From contig DASZKZ010000021.1 of NCBI GenBank assembly GCA_035552595.1, positions 19,451 to 83,450 on the forward strand: a stretch of DNA of 64,000 nt. The letters run 5' to 3'. The stretch comes from Aeolococcus sp035552595 (GTDB lineage: Bacteria; Chloroflexota; Dormibacteria; Aeolococcales; Aeolococcaceae). Shown here piece by piece: positions 28,603 to 37,163 of the stretch. Position 1 is the stretch's first letter; each line of letters starts with the position of its first letter. The translations under genes were made by a program, and so were the position numbers. Under the pieces are notes generated by a model that had not been told where the DNA came from, ran no database searches, and saw nothing but the letters and a program-made list of their open reading frames with translations.

Positions 28603-29789
28603 GCAACGTCGCCGCCATCTTCGGGAGCCGGTCCGTCGAGCACGAGGTCTCGGTGATCACCGCCCACCAGGCGATGGCGGCGCTCTCCTCGCAGCACCGG
28701 GCGGTGCCGGTGTACATCGCCAAGGACGGACGCTGGTACACCGGTGACGCGCTCACCGGGCTGGATCGGTTCAGAGAGGTCGACCGCCTGCTCGCCGACT
28801 GCATCGCGGTCACCCCGTTCATCGACCCCGCGCGACCGGGCCTCACCCTGCTGCCCGCCGCCCCCTCCCGGCGCGGGCTCCTGGGTCGCGGTTCAGCCGA
28901 GCCGGCGCACGTCGACGTGGCCATGCCCCTGGTGCACGGCAGCCTCGGCGAGGACGGCAGCCTGCAGGGCCTGCTGGAGATGGCCGGGGTTCCCTACACC
29001 GGCAGCGGGGTCGCGGCCTCGGCTCTGTGCATGGACAAGCGGCTGGCCAAGACGGTGCTCCGAGCCGCCGGGCTGCCCGTCCTCGACGACGTGGTCATCG
29101 AGCGCGAGCGCTGGCGTGCCGACGCGGAGGCGGCGGTGCACGCGGCCGAGGCCCTGGCGCCCTATCCGCTGTTCGTCAAGCCGGTCAGCCTGGGATCGAG
29201 CATCGGCGTGGCCCGGGCCACCGCCACCACCGAGCTTCGTGAGGCCATCGAGGTGGCTCTCACCTACGACCACCGCTGCCTCGTCGAGGCCGCCCAGGAG
29301 AGCATCGTCGAGATCAACTGTGCGGTGCTCGGTGACGGCGGCGCGGCGCGGGCCTCGTTGCTGGAACAGCCGATCAGCAGCGGCCTGCTCAGCTACGACG
29401 ACAAATATCGCGCCAGCCCCGCTACCTCGGCGGCCAAGTCGGCGGGGATGAAGGGGGCGCGGAGGATGATCCCGGCCCCGCTCGACGAGGAGCTCGCCGC
29501 CCGCGTCCGTGGCGCCGCCCAGGCGGCGTTCGCGGCGGTGGGGGCGGCCGGGGTCGCCCGTGTCGACCTCATGGTCGATACGGCGGCGCAGCGCTTCGTG
29601 GTCAACGAGGTCAATCCCATCCCCGGCTCGCTGTCCTTCTATCTCTTCGAGCCGGACGGCCTCTCGTTCACCGCCCTGCTCGACGAGCTCATCGAGATCG
29701 CCCTGCGGCGTCATGCGCAGCGCGCCGCCAGCACGCTGGTGTTCGATCGCTGGATGCTCGGCGGCTCAGGCGCCAAGACCACGCCCTGA
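28599..29789 (+). CDS. ddl: D-alanine-D-alanine ligase
   Basis: 396 aa, slightly long for the family. ATP-grasp enzyme: GSRSVEHEVSVITA at the N-terminus, MPLVHGSLGEDGSLQGLLEMAGVPYTGSGV, MDKRLAKTVLRAAGLPV, VKPVSLGSSIGVARA and VNEVNPIPGSLS. It makes the D-Ala-D-Ala dipeptide used by MurF. Overlaps murB by 4 nt and the next gene by one base. Confidence 0.92.
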   Translation: MSNVAAIFGSRSVEHEVSVITAHQAMAALSSQHRAVPVYIAKDGRWYTGDALTGLDRFREVDRLLADCIAVTPFIDPARPGLTLLPAAPSRRGLLGRGSAEPAHVDVAMPLVHGSLGEDGSLQGLLEMAGVPYTGSGVAASALCMDKRLAKTVLRAAGLPVLDDVVIERERWRADAEAAVHAAEALAPYPLFVKPVSLGSSIGVARATATTELREAIEVALTYDHRCLVEAAQESIVEINCAVLGDGGAARASLLEQPISSGLLSYDDKYRASPATSAAKSAGMKGARRMIPAPLDEELAARVRGAAQAAFAAVGAAGVARVDLMVDTAAQRFVVNEVNPIPGSLSFYLFEPDGLSFTALLDELIEIALRRHAQRAASTLVFDRWMLGGSGAKTTP

Positions 29790-30556
29790 TGGCCGCCACC
29801 GCGGAGGAGCCCGCCGCCGCGGTGCTCGACACCGGCAGCGGGCCGGCCCTGCTCCTTCTCCATGGCTGGGGGGCACGCAAGGAGCTGATGGCACCGATCG
29901 CGCAGCGCCTTGCCGGCTTCCGCACCATCGTCCCCGACCTGCCCGGTTTCGGCGCCACCCCGTCACCACCGCGGGCCTGGGGCGTCGACGACTACGCCGC
30001 CTGGGTGATCGCTCTGCTCGACCGGCTCGGCGTGGAGCGTGCCCACGTCGTCGGCCACTCCCACGGTGGCCGCGTGGCCATCGCGCTGGCGTCGGCACAC
30101 CCTCACAGGGTCGATCGCCTGGTGCTCACCGACAGCGCGGGGATCCGGCCGCGCCACGGGCTGCTGTATCGCTGGCGGGTGGCCACCTTCAAGCTGCTCC
30201 GCGCGGCCGGGAGCGGGTCGTGGCTGCCCCGGGCCCTGAGGGAGGCAGCCGCGCGCCGCGCCGCGCTGCGCGGCAGCGAGGACTACCGGGCCGCCTCGGG
30301 AACGGTGCGGGCCAGCATGGTGCGCCTGGTCAACGCGGACCTGCGCCCCGAGCTCGCCCGGCTGACGGTGCCGACCCTGCTGATCTGGGGCGGCCGTGAC
30401 CAGGAGACCCCGCTGGGCGACGCCCGGCTCATGGAACGGCTCATCCCCGACGCCGGCCTGGTGGTCTTCGAGGGCGCCGGCCATTTCGCCTACGCCGAGG
30501 AGCCCGACCGTTTCGCGCGCATCGTGGGCGTCTTCCTGCGCCGCGAGACTCCGTGA
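29789..30556 (+). CDS. Alpha/beta hydrolase inside the dcw cluster
   Basis: 255 aa. Classic alpha/beta hydrolase: LLLLHGWGARKELM, nucleophile Ser in GHSHGGRVAI, Asp in GGRDQETPLGDA and His in GAGHFAYAEEPDRF. No signal peptide or membrane helix is visible, so it should be cytoplasmic. It is tightly coupled to ddl (TGATG) and to the MurF-like gene (4-nt overlap), which argues for a role in precursor metabolism. Its substrate is unknown and the fold is too general to decide. Confidence 0.85.
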   Translation: MAATAEEPAAAVLDTGSGPALLLLHGWGARKELMAPIAQRLAGFRTIVPDLPGFGATPSPPRAWGVDDYAAWVIALLDRLGVERAHVVGHSHGGRVAIALASAHPHRVDRLVLTDSAGIRPRHGLLYRWRVATFKLLRAAGSGSWLPRALREAAARRAALRGSEDYRAASGTVRASMVRLVNADLRPELARLTVPTLLIWGGRDQETPLGDARLMERLIPDAGLVVFEGAGHFAYAEEPDRFARIVGVFLRRETP

Positions 30557-32205
30557 TGGGCGCGCTCGCCGGGGCGCTCGCCGGGCTCGGGGCCGCGGCC
30601 TGGCTGGCCCTGCTGGCCCGGGTCGTGCTCGTGGCCGCCCGGATGTACCAGATCGAGGAGTACCAGGCCGCGCGGCTGTTCGACTGGGGAGCCGGACGCC
30701 GCTGGCTGCTCCACCGCAGCGCGCTCCTCGCCGCGGCGCCCATCGCGGTCATGACCGTGGTCGCGCTCACCGCCGGCACCGGGCCGGGTCTGCGCGCGGC
30801 GGTGGCCGGCGCCTGGATCGCCGGCCTGGGCGCGGCTCACCTGAGCTGGCGCTGGCTGGCGCCCAAGAAGGAGCTGGTGTACACGCCGCGTCTGCGCCGC
30901 CTGCTGGCGACGGCAGCACTGACGGCGGCCGTGCTCGCGGCCGGGATGGCCCTGCTCCTGGCCGCCGGTCCCCTCTGGGCGGGAGCCCTGCTGGCCACCG
31001 CCCTGAGTGCGGGCGTCAGTGCCCTGAGCATGGCGCTGGCGGTGGCCGCCAACGCCCTCAACGCGCCGCTGGAGGGGGCGGTGCGGCGCGGCTTCCAGCG
31101 CCGCGCCCGAGCCCGGCTGGAGCGCTTCCACCCCCTGGTCATCGCGGTGGCCGGGAGCTACGGGAAGACCTCCACCAAGCACATCCTGGCCCATCTCCTC
31201 GAGCAGTACGGGTCGACGCTGGCGACCCCCAAGAGCTTCAACACCCTGATGGGCGTGTCCCGGACCGTCAACGACCTCCTCGAGGAGCAGCACCGCACGT
31301 TCATCGTGGAGATGGACGCCTACGACATCGGAGAGATCGCATCCATCTGCGCGCTGGTGCGCCCACGCCATGCGCTGCTGACCTCGGTCGGGCCCCAGCA
31401 CCTGGAGCGCTTCGGCACCCTCGAGCGCATCGGCGACGCCCTCTACGAGAGCATCGAGGCGCTCGGCGAGGATGGTTTCGCGGTGGTGTATGCCGGCGAC
31501 GAGCCCACAGCCGCGCTGGCGGCACGGGCGGCTGCAGCGGGTCACGAGGTGATCCGCTACGGCATCGACGGCGCCCCGGGTGCCCTCGATGTTGTGGCCG
31601 AGAATGTCCGGATCACGGGGCGCGGCTCGAGCTTCACCTGGCGGTGGGCCGCCGCCGGGCTCCGCCACGATCTGGAGATCCCGCTGCTGGGGCGCCACCA
31701 GGTGCTCAACGTCAGCGCCGCGCTGGCGACGGTGCACCGGCTGGGCCTGCCGCTCCCGGCGGCGCTCGGTGCCGTCGCCTCGCTGCAGCCGGTCGACCAC
31801 CGTCTCCAGCCGGTGCCGACGGGCAACGCCATCACCGTCATCGACGACTCCTACAACGCCAACCCGGTGGGTGTGCACAACGCGCTCGAGGTGCTGGCCC
31901 AGCTGGAGGCGCGGTCGCGCATCCTGGTCACCCCCGGGCTGGTGGAGCTGGGAGCTGTCGAGGACGAGGAGAATCGCCGCTACGGCGAGCACGCCGCCCG
32001 GGTCTGTGACCACGTCATCGTCATGGACGCGCGCCCGGCGCGCGCGCTGCGCGATGGACTGCGCGCCGGCGGCATGGCCGAGGAGCGGGTCCACGTGGTG
32101 CGCTCGCTCGCCGAGGCCACGGCGCTGATCGGGCGCATCGCCGGCGCCGGCGATGCGGTGCTGTTCGCCAATGATCTTCCCGACACCTACCTCGGGGCCG
32201 CCTGA
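30553..32205 (+). CDS. MurF-like Mur ligase with N-terminal membrane domain
   Basis: 550 aa. The first ~170 residues hold four to five hydrophobic helices (LAGALAGLGAAAWLALLARV, LLAAAPIAVMTVVALTA, AAVAGAWIAGLGAAHLSW, LLATAALTAAVLAAGMALLL). A Mur ligase follows with ATP site VAGSYGKTSTKHILAHLLEQ, TPKSFNTLMGVSRTVND, VEMDAYDIGEI, TSVGPQHLERFGT and DDSYNANPVGVHNALEVL, which is MurF-like. MurF adds D-Ala-D-Ala to the UDP-MurNAc-tripeptide. The membrane part replaces the usual soluble N-terminal domain. Its place downstream of ddl and upstream of ftsQ fits MurF. The start may be GTG 30553 or ATG 30556. Confidence 0.8.
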   Translation: MMGALAGALAGLGAAAWLALLARVVLVAARMYQIEEYQAARLFDWGAGRRWLLHRSALLAAAPIAVMTVVALTAGTGPGLRAAVAGAWIAGLGAAHLSWRWLAPKKELVYTPRLRRLLATAALTAAVLAAGMALLLAAGPLWAGALLATALSAGVSALSMALAVAANALNAPLEGAVRRGFQRRARARLERFHPLVIAVAGSYGKTSTKHILAHLLEQYGSTLATPKSFNTLMGVSRTVNDLLEEQHRTFIVEMDAYDIGEIASICALVRPRHALLTSVGPQHLERFGTLERIGDALYESIEALGEDGFAVVYAGDEPTAALAARAAAAGHEVIRYGIDGAPGALDVVAENVRITGRGSSFTWRWAAAGLRHDLEIPLLGRHQVLNVSAALATVHRLGLPLPAALGAVASLQPVDHRLQPVPTGNAITVIDDSYNANPVGVHNALEVLAQLEARSRILVTPGLVELGAVEDEENRRYGEHAARVCDHVIVMDARPARALRDGLRAGGMAEERVHVVRSLAEATALIGRIAGAGDAVLFANDLPDTYLGAA

Positions 32206-32252
32206 GCTCGCGCGGACCGCGCGCGAAGCCGTCGCGGCGCTCTGATCGGTCC

Positions 32253-32258
32253 CATAAT
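32253..32258 (+). promoter_or_regulatory. Possible -10 element ahead of ftsQ (CATAAT)
   Basis: CATAAT lies 50 nt upstream of the ftsQ ATG in the only gap of about 100 nt in this part of the cluster. No clear -35 hexamer is present, so an internal promoter is possible but weakly supported. Confidence 0.3.
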
Positions 32259-32308
32259 GTGCGGACCGGCGCGCTGCCCGAACGTCCCTGCTCACGCTCT
32301 TCCACCGG

Positions 32309-33457
32309 ATGCCCCAGAAACTCAACGAGCGCCCACCCGTCAGCCCCGTGCTCGACGACGCCGGCACGCGCCGCGCGCACATTCGCGCCGTCGCCGCGGG
32401 CCTGGTCGACGGTCCGCGCATGGGGCGGCGCTTTCACGTGCCTGCCGGTGTGGCGCTGCAGCGCTCCCCGCGCCGCCGTCATCACGGAGCCGCCCGCCGG
32501 CCGATCGCCGTGGAGCGCCGCCGCGGACCGCTGCTGCGCCGGGTGGTGGGCGCCGCTCTCCTGCTCGCCCAGGCCGGCGTGCTTGCGGCGCTGCTCACCG
32601 CCCCCGCCTTTCACGTTCACAGCGTGGATGTCACCGGTGACCGGCTGCTCAGCCGCGGTGCCGTGCTGGCCGCGGCGCGGGTGCCCCAGGCCAGCCTGTT
32701 CACCGTCGATGGCGACGCCATCCGAGCCCGCCTGGTGGCGCTCCCCTGGGTGCGCTCCGCGACCGTGTCCACCCGGCTGCCCTCGACGGTGGAGATCGTG
32801 GTCACCGAATGGCAGCCCGCCCTGCTGCTCCGCCACGGCGGCACCACCACGTTCGTCGCCGCCAACGGGGCCACGCTGGGCTTCACCAAGTCGACGGCAT
32901 CCGCCGACCAGGGAGTTCCGCTGCTGCTCGACTACCGCTCCGGTGCGCAGCAACCGCTGCTCAACGGCTTCGCCGACCTCCTCGCCCGGGCGGCGCCGCG
33001 CTGGACGTCGGCGTACGGCTGCACCCTGGACGCCTTCGTGCTGAGCAGCAGCGGCATCCTCTCCGCGTGGTGCACCAACGGCTGGCAGGCGATCTTCGGC
33101 TCGCTGGACAGCAATGAGGCGCTGGCGGCGATCCCGCAGCAGCTGGCGGTGCTCGCCGCGCTGCGCGGGCGCCTCGACTTCGCCCATCCCGCCTTCGGGT
33201 ACGTGGACCTCGAGAACCCCGCCACGCCCTCGATCGGCGGCCATCCCGGCGAGCCCGCTGCGCTGCGCGCCGACATCGCCGGCAGCAGGGTGCCGTCGTC
33301 GAGCCCGGCGATCGGCGCGGCTCCCGCCACGCTCCCGTCACCGGCCCCCACGCTCACGCCGGTGGCGACGGCGACGCCCGCGCCGACCCCGCCCGCCTCA
33401 CCGAGCCCGCTCGTCTTCGCCATCCCGCCGGCGAGCTCGACGGGACAGGGCCGCTAG
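32309..33457 (+). CDS. ftsQ: Cell division protein FtsQ
   Basis: 382 aa. A long basic cytoplasmic tail (about 70 residues) precedes one membrane helix (VVGAALLLAQAGVLAALLTAP). A POTRA domain (FHVHSVDVTGDRLLSRGAVLAAARV) and the FtsQ beta domain (LPWVRSATVSTRLPSTVEIVVTEWQP) follow. The tail end is Pro/Ala/Thr rich. FtsQ scaffolds the divisome together with FtsL. Convergent with metF; a 20-nt palindrome spans the two stops. Confidence 0.88.
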   Translation: MPQKLNERPPVSPVLDDAGTRRAHIRAVAAGLVDGPRMGRRFHVPAGVALQRSPRRRHHGAARRPIAVERRRGPLLRRVVGAALLLAQAGVLAALLTAPAFHVHSVDVTGDRLLSRGAVLAAARVPQASLFTVDGDAIRARLVALPWVRSATVSTRLPSTVEIVVTEWQPALLLRHGGTTTFVAANGATLGFTKSTASADQGVPLLLDYRSGAQQPLLNGFADLLARAAPRWTSAYGCTLDAFVLSSSGILSAWCTNGWQAIFGSLDSNEALAAIPQQLAVLAALRGRLDFAHPAFGYVDLENPATPSIGGHPGEPAALRADIAGSRVPSSSPAIGAAPATLPSPAPTLTPVATATPAPTPPASPSPLVFAIPPASSTGQGR

Positions 33458-33465
33458 CGGCCCTG
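33446..33465. terminator. Palindrome between convergent ftsQ and metF
   Basis: CAGGGCCGCTAGCGGCCCTG is a perfect 20-nt inverted repeat covering the ftsQ stop codon and lying 1 nt from the metF stop. It could form a hairpin in both transcripts. No T-run follows on either strand, so any terminator role is only inferred from its position. Confidence 0.45.
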
Positions 33466-33466
33466 C

Positions 33467-34354
33467 TCAGCGCACCTCCCAGGGGCGCGCGATGCGCAGC
33501 GCGGTGAGGATGGCGCGCGTCGCCGGCGAGCGGTTGAGTGTGATGAAGTGCACGCCCGGGGCTCCGCCGCGGAGCAGCTCGCTGCACTGCAGCGTCGCCC
33601 AGGCCACCCCCAGCTGGATGACCGCCGGGGGATCGTCGCTGCGAGTCTCCAGGGCCGCCCGGAGCGCCCCCGGGATGGTGGCGCCGATCTTGGCGGTGAA
33701 GCGGTAGACCTGGTCGACATTGGTGATCGGCATGATCCCGGGAACGATGGGCACGTCGATGCCCGCCGCTCGAGCTCGGGCCACGAAGCTGAAGTAGCGG
33801 CTGTTGTCGAAGAAGAGCTGGGTGATCAGGAAGCTGGCGCCCGCCTCGACCTTCTGGCACGCGGCCCTGACGTCGTCGTCCAGGCTGGCCGACTCGACGT
33901 GCTTCTCGGGGGAGCAGGCGGCGCCGACACAGAGGTCGGCGTTGTCGTGGAGGAGGCGCACCAGCTCGCTGCCGTAGCGCAGGCCACCCTGGTGGGGCAC
34001 GAAAGCCCCCTCGCCGTTGGGCGGATCGCCGCGCAGGGCGAGCACATTGTCGATCCCCACCTCCTGGTAGCGGCGGATCTCCCCGAGCAGGTCCTCGACG
34101 GTCGAGTCGCGGCAGGTGAGGTGGGCCATGGGCAGCAGGCCGGTCTCGCGGCCGATGCGTTCCACCAATGCCACGGTGCGATCGTCGCGGCGGCTGCCGC
34201 CCGCGCCGTGGGTGACGGAGACGAATGCCGGAGCCAGGTCGCGCAGCGCCGCGATGGTGGCGAACAGGCGGTCGGCCCCCTCGTCGTCGCGGGGCGGGAA
34301 GAACTCGAACGAGAAGAGGGGATCGCCCCGCGCGAACAGGCTGTCGATGCGCAT
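33467..34354 (-). CDS. metF: Methylenetetrahydrofolate reductase
   Basis: 295 aa from ATG 34354 (MRIDSLFARGDPLFSFEFFPP). TIM-barrel MetF motifs: FSFEFFPPRDDEG, SVTHGAGGS, AHLTCRDST, VLALRGDPP, EKHVESA and ITQLFFDNSRYFSFV. It reduces 5,10-methylene-THF to 5-methyl-THF for methionine synthesis, using FAD. Single-domain form without the eukaryotic regulatory domain. The frame continues upstream to 34627, over the divergent gene, and that part is not coding. Confidence 0.93.
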   Translation of the reverse strand: MRIDSLFARGDPLFSFEFFPPRDDEGADRLFATIAALRDLAPAFVSVTHGAGGSRRDDRTVALVERIGRETGLLPMAHLTCRDSTVEDLLGEIRRYQEVGIDNVLALRGDPPNGEGAFVPHQGGLRYGSELVRLLHDNADLCVGAACSPEKHVESASLDDDVRAACQKVEAGASFLITQLFFDNSRYFSFVARARAAGIDVPIVPGIMPITNVDQVYRFTAKIGATIPGALRAALETRSDDPPAVIQLGVAWATLQCSELLRGGAPGVHFITLNRSPATRAILTALRIARPWEVR

Positions 34355-34401
34355 GGCCGATGATGGTGACGGAGACCCCCGGTTCTGCGCCACCGTGCTG
34401 C

Positions 34402-34407
34402 TACCGT
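34402..34407 (+). promoter_or_regulatory. -10-like element (TGCTACCGT) of the quinone reductase-like gene
   Basis: TACCGT, preceded by TGC, lies 8 nt before the GTG at 34416. It is the third copy of the TGCTACCGT nonamer in the window, after trpD and mraZ. Confidence 0.5.
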
Positions 34408-34415
34408 TGGCTGCC

Positions 34416-35465
34416 GTGCTCGCAGTTCGCGCCGCCCGCTTCGGCGGCGACGACCCGCTCGACAACCTCGAGGTCACCGAGGTCGCCGATCCCGTCCCCG
34501 GCGATGGGGAGGTGCTGATCGCGGTTGGCGCCGCCTCCCTCAACCACCATGACCTCTGGACCCTTCGAGGGATCGGCTCGCGACCGCTGACCCAGCCCCA
34601 GGTGCTCGGCTGCGACGCGGCCGGCACGGTGCTGGGCTACGGCGGCGCTGAGGTGCCCGAGGGCGCGCCCCCCGTCGGCTCCGCCGTGGTGGTGCACAGC
34701 GTCATGACCTGCGGCCACTGTCCCGCCTGCCGCTCCGGCGACGAGCTCCACTGTCCCCGGGTCGGGCTGCTCAGCGAGCCGCCCTACCCGGGTACGCTGG
34801 CGCAGCTCCTGGTGGTCCCGGTGGGCAACATCCTGGCGCTGCCCCCAGGCGTTGACCTGGTCACCGCCGCCTGCCTGCCCACGGCCTACCTCACCGCCCA
34901 TCGGATGCTCTTCGTGCGGGCGGGGCTGCGCCCTGGACAGCGGGTGCTCGTGCACGGCGCCACCGGCGGGGTGGCCAGCGCCGCCATCCTCCTGGGCGGG
35001 GCCGCCGGGCTCACCGTCTACGCCACCTCGCGCGATCAGTCCAAGCGCAACACGGCGATCGAGCTCGGGGCCGCGGCGGCCTTCCCCACCGACCGGGAGT
35101 CGCTCAAGCAGCTCATCGCCGCCAGCCAGGGGGGCGTGGACGCCGTTCTCGACACGGTGGGCGAGGCCACCTGGGACTTCTCCCTGCGTGCCGTCCGGCC
35201 CGGGGGCACGGTGGTGGTGTCGGGGGCCACCAGCGGGCCCAGCCCGCCGGCCCAGCTCAACCGCATCTTCTGGCGCCAGCTCACCATCGCGGGGAGCACC
35301 ATGGGCACCCGGACAGAGCTCGCCGAGGTGGTCGAGCTGTGCGCCAGCGGGGCGCTGCATCCTCTGGTCGACTCGGTGCGGCCGCTCCGTGACGCCGCCG
35401 CGGCCTTCGCCGCGCTGGCGGGCGGCGAGCGGCGCGGCAAGCTGGTCCTGCAGCCGGACGCGTGA
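34416..35465 (+). CDS. Zinc-type alcohol dehydrogenase/quinone reductase family protein
   Basis: 349 aa from GTG 34416. GroES-like domain with a structural zinc site (CGHCPACRSGDELHCPRVG) and catalytic-site residues near GCDAAGTVLG. The NAD(P)-binding domain has VLVHGATGGVASAAILLGGAAGL, the short-spaced loop typical of the quinone oxidoreductase/crotonyl-CoA reductase branch. The substrate is unknown. The open frame upstream to 34116 is rejected as it overlaps divergent metF. It stands alone between metF and ftsA. Confidence 0.85.
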   Translation: MLAVRAARFGGDDPLDNLEVTEVADPVPGDGEVLIAVGAASLNHHDLWTLRGIGSRPLTQPQVLGCDAAGTVLGYGGAEVPEGAPPVGSAVVVHSVMTCGHCPACRSGDELHCPRVGLLSEPPYPGTLAQLLVVPVGNILALPPGVDLVTAACLPTAYLTAHRMLFVRAGLRPGQRVLVHGATGGVASAAILLGGAAGLTVYATSRDQSKRNTAIELGAAAAFPTDRESLKQLIAASQGGVDAVLDTVGEATWDFSLRAVRPGGTVVVSGATSGPSPPAQLNRIFWRQLTIAGSTMGTRTELAEVVELCASGALHPLVDSVRPLRDAAAAFAALAGGERRGKLVLQPDA

Positions 35466-35791
35466 CCCCGTTGCCAGGGACCGCCGCCGGTGCGATGATG
35501 GCCGGCGCTGCGCGGCCCGACAGGGGCTGCGGCCTGCGGGGTCTCGTCCAAATGGTGCAGTGGCGAGGCCCTGTTTGCGTTCCGAGCCCTGTCGTGCTGT
35601 CCTCGCCGGCGCCAGGACGTCCCGCCGGGCTGTCGGTCCGAGCGGTTTCGGGGGCTTGACGGGCTCGATCGGTTAGGCTCTGACAGGCCACATCTTGTGG
35701 CATACTCCGGCAGCAAACTCAGCATCTTGCGGTTTTGCCCCTGCCAACCCCTATCTTAAGGAGAGGGCTCCGTCTATACTCGGAGGCCAGT
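35466..35791 (+). promoter_or_regulatory. Long intergenic region upstream of ftsA
   Basis: These 326 nt hold no convincing gene. The 3' half is richer in A and T than its surroundings and carries possible -10 hexamers TAGGCT (about 35674), CATACT (about 35701) and TATACT (35775-35780), the last 11 nt before the ftsA GTG. TTGACG occurs at about 35656. A small perfect hairpin (GCCACA-TCT-TGTGGC, 35687-35701) lies in the middle. The likely content is one or more promoters driving ftsA-ftsZ. In the first ~170 nt I see nothing specific. Confidence 0.5.
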
Positions 35792-37030
35792 GTGACCCGT
35801 TCTCGCCGCGTCTTTGCACTCGATCTAGGAACGACGAAGGTCTGCTGCGCCATCGCCGAGTTGGACAGCACCGGGTTGCGTGTCATCGGTGTGGGCGAGG
35901 CCGTCTCGCGCGGCATCCGCAAGGGGGCCGTCATCGAGATCGACCGAGCCGCCGAGGCGGTCGCCGAGGCGGTGGACCTGGCCGAACAGATGAGCGGGGT
36001 CCCGGTCGACTCGGCGGTGGTCGGCCTCGCCGGCGCCAGCATCAGCTCGCAGAACTCGCGAGGCGTGGTGGCGGTGTCGGCGGGACACCGTGAGGTGCGC
36101 GACGCGGACGTGACCCGGGCGGTGGAGGCGGCGCGGGCGGTCAGCGTGCCCTCCGATCGCAAGATCCTCCACGTCCTCCCCCAGCAGTTCACCATCGACG
36201 GACAGGAGGGGGTGCGCGACGCCCTCGGCATGGCCGGCACCCGCCTCGAGGTCGACGCCCACATCATCACCGGCACCAACACCGCCATCCAGAACGTGGT
36301 CAAGGTGGTGCACAAGGCGGGGCTGGATGTCGACGACCTGGTCCTGCAGGTGCTCGCCTCCGCCGAGGCGGTGATCGGCGAGGACGAGCTGGACCGCGGC
36401 GTGGTGGTCTGCGACATCGGCGGTGGCACCACCGACGTGGCAGTTTTTGCCAAGGGCAGCATCATTCACACCGCCGTGATCGCAGTGGGCGGCAACCACG
36501 TGAGCGGTGATCTGGCGGTGGGTCTGCGCTGCGACCTGGAGACCGCCGAGGCGGTCAAGCGCGCCTACGGACACTGCCTGCAGCTCACCCTCCCCGCCGA
36601 CGCTGAGGTGAAGCTCACCCCGATGGGGTACGACGAGCCCGTCAACGTCCCCCAGCGATTTCTGGCCGAGATCATCGGCCCGCGAGCCCGGGAGATGGCT
36701 CAGCTCATCGCCGAGGAGGTGGAGAAGGCGGGCGTGCCCAGCAGCTTTCCGGGCGGGATCGTGCTCACTGGCGGCGGCGCCCTGCTGCGCGGTTTCGCCG
36801 AGGTGGTGCAGCAGGTCACCGACCTGCCCGCGCGCGTCGCCGCTCCGCACGGCGTGCACGGCATGAACGACGAGATCAGCGGCCCTCATCACGCCACCGT
36901 CGTCGGTCTGCTGCGCTGGGGCGCGCGCGGACGGATGGCTCGCAACGTTGCCCTGACGGGCAGAGCGCAAAACGGCAACGGACAGCACGTCGGGGATCGA
37001 TTTGGACGGTGGTTGCGTGAACTTTTCTGA
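35792..37030 (+). CDS. ftsA: Cell division protein FtsA
   Basis: 412 aa from GTG 35792, preceded by GGAGG. Actin-like ATPase: FALDLGTTKVCCAIAE (phosphate 1), the 1C/SHS2 region (VVGLAGASISSQNSRG), VVCDIGGGTTDVAVFAKG (phosphate 2) and VLTGGGALLRGFAEVV. It anchors FtsZ to the membrane; the C-terminal DRFGRWLRELF is a plausible amphipathic membrane-binding helix. FtsA is cut off from ftsQ here by metF and the dehydrogenase gene. Confidence 0.95.
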   Translation: MTRSRRVFALDLGTTKVCCAIAELDSTGLRVIGVGEAVSRGIRKGAVIEIDRAAEAVAEAVDLAEQMSGVPVDSAVVGLAGASISSQNSRGVVAVSAGHREVRDADVTRAVEAARAVSVPSDRKILHVLPQQFTIDGQEGVRDALGMAGTRLEVDAHIITGTNTAIQNVVKVVHKAGLDVDDLVLQVLASAEAVIGEDELDRGVVVCDIGGGTTDVAVFAKGSIIHTAVIAVGGNHVSGDLAVGLRCDLETAEAVKRAYGHCLQLTLPADAEVKLTPMGYDEPVNVPQRFLAEIIGPRAREMAQLIAEEVEKAGVPSSFPGGIVLTGGGALLRGFAEVVQQVTDLPARVAAPHGVHGMNDEISGPHHATVVGLLRWGARGRMARNVALTGRAQNGNGQHVGDRFGRWLRELF

Positions 37031-37163
37031 ACGGATGAAGTTGTACGGGCTCGACGACGGCGATACACCGGCGAAGCCCGTCAGTGCGGGCAACGATGAT
37101 GAAACGACGCGTGCGGGGAAGTTTTCGCTGCGTCCCAAGAGCAGGCAGCGTGAGGAGACGCCG

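Noticed and set aside
35462..35659. 65-codon plus-strand ORF upstream of ftsA
   Set aside because: No ribosome binding site, promoter spacing or recognisable sequence; left as intergenic.
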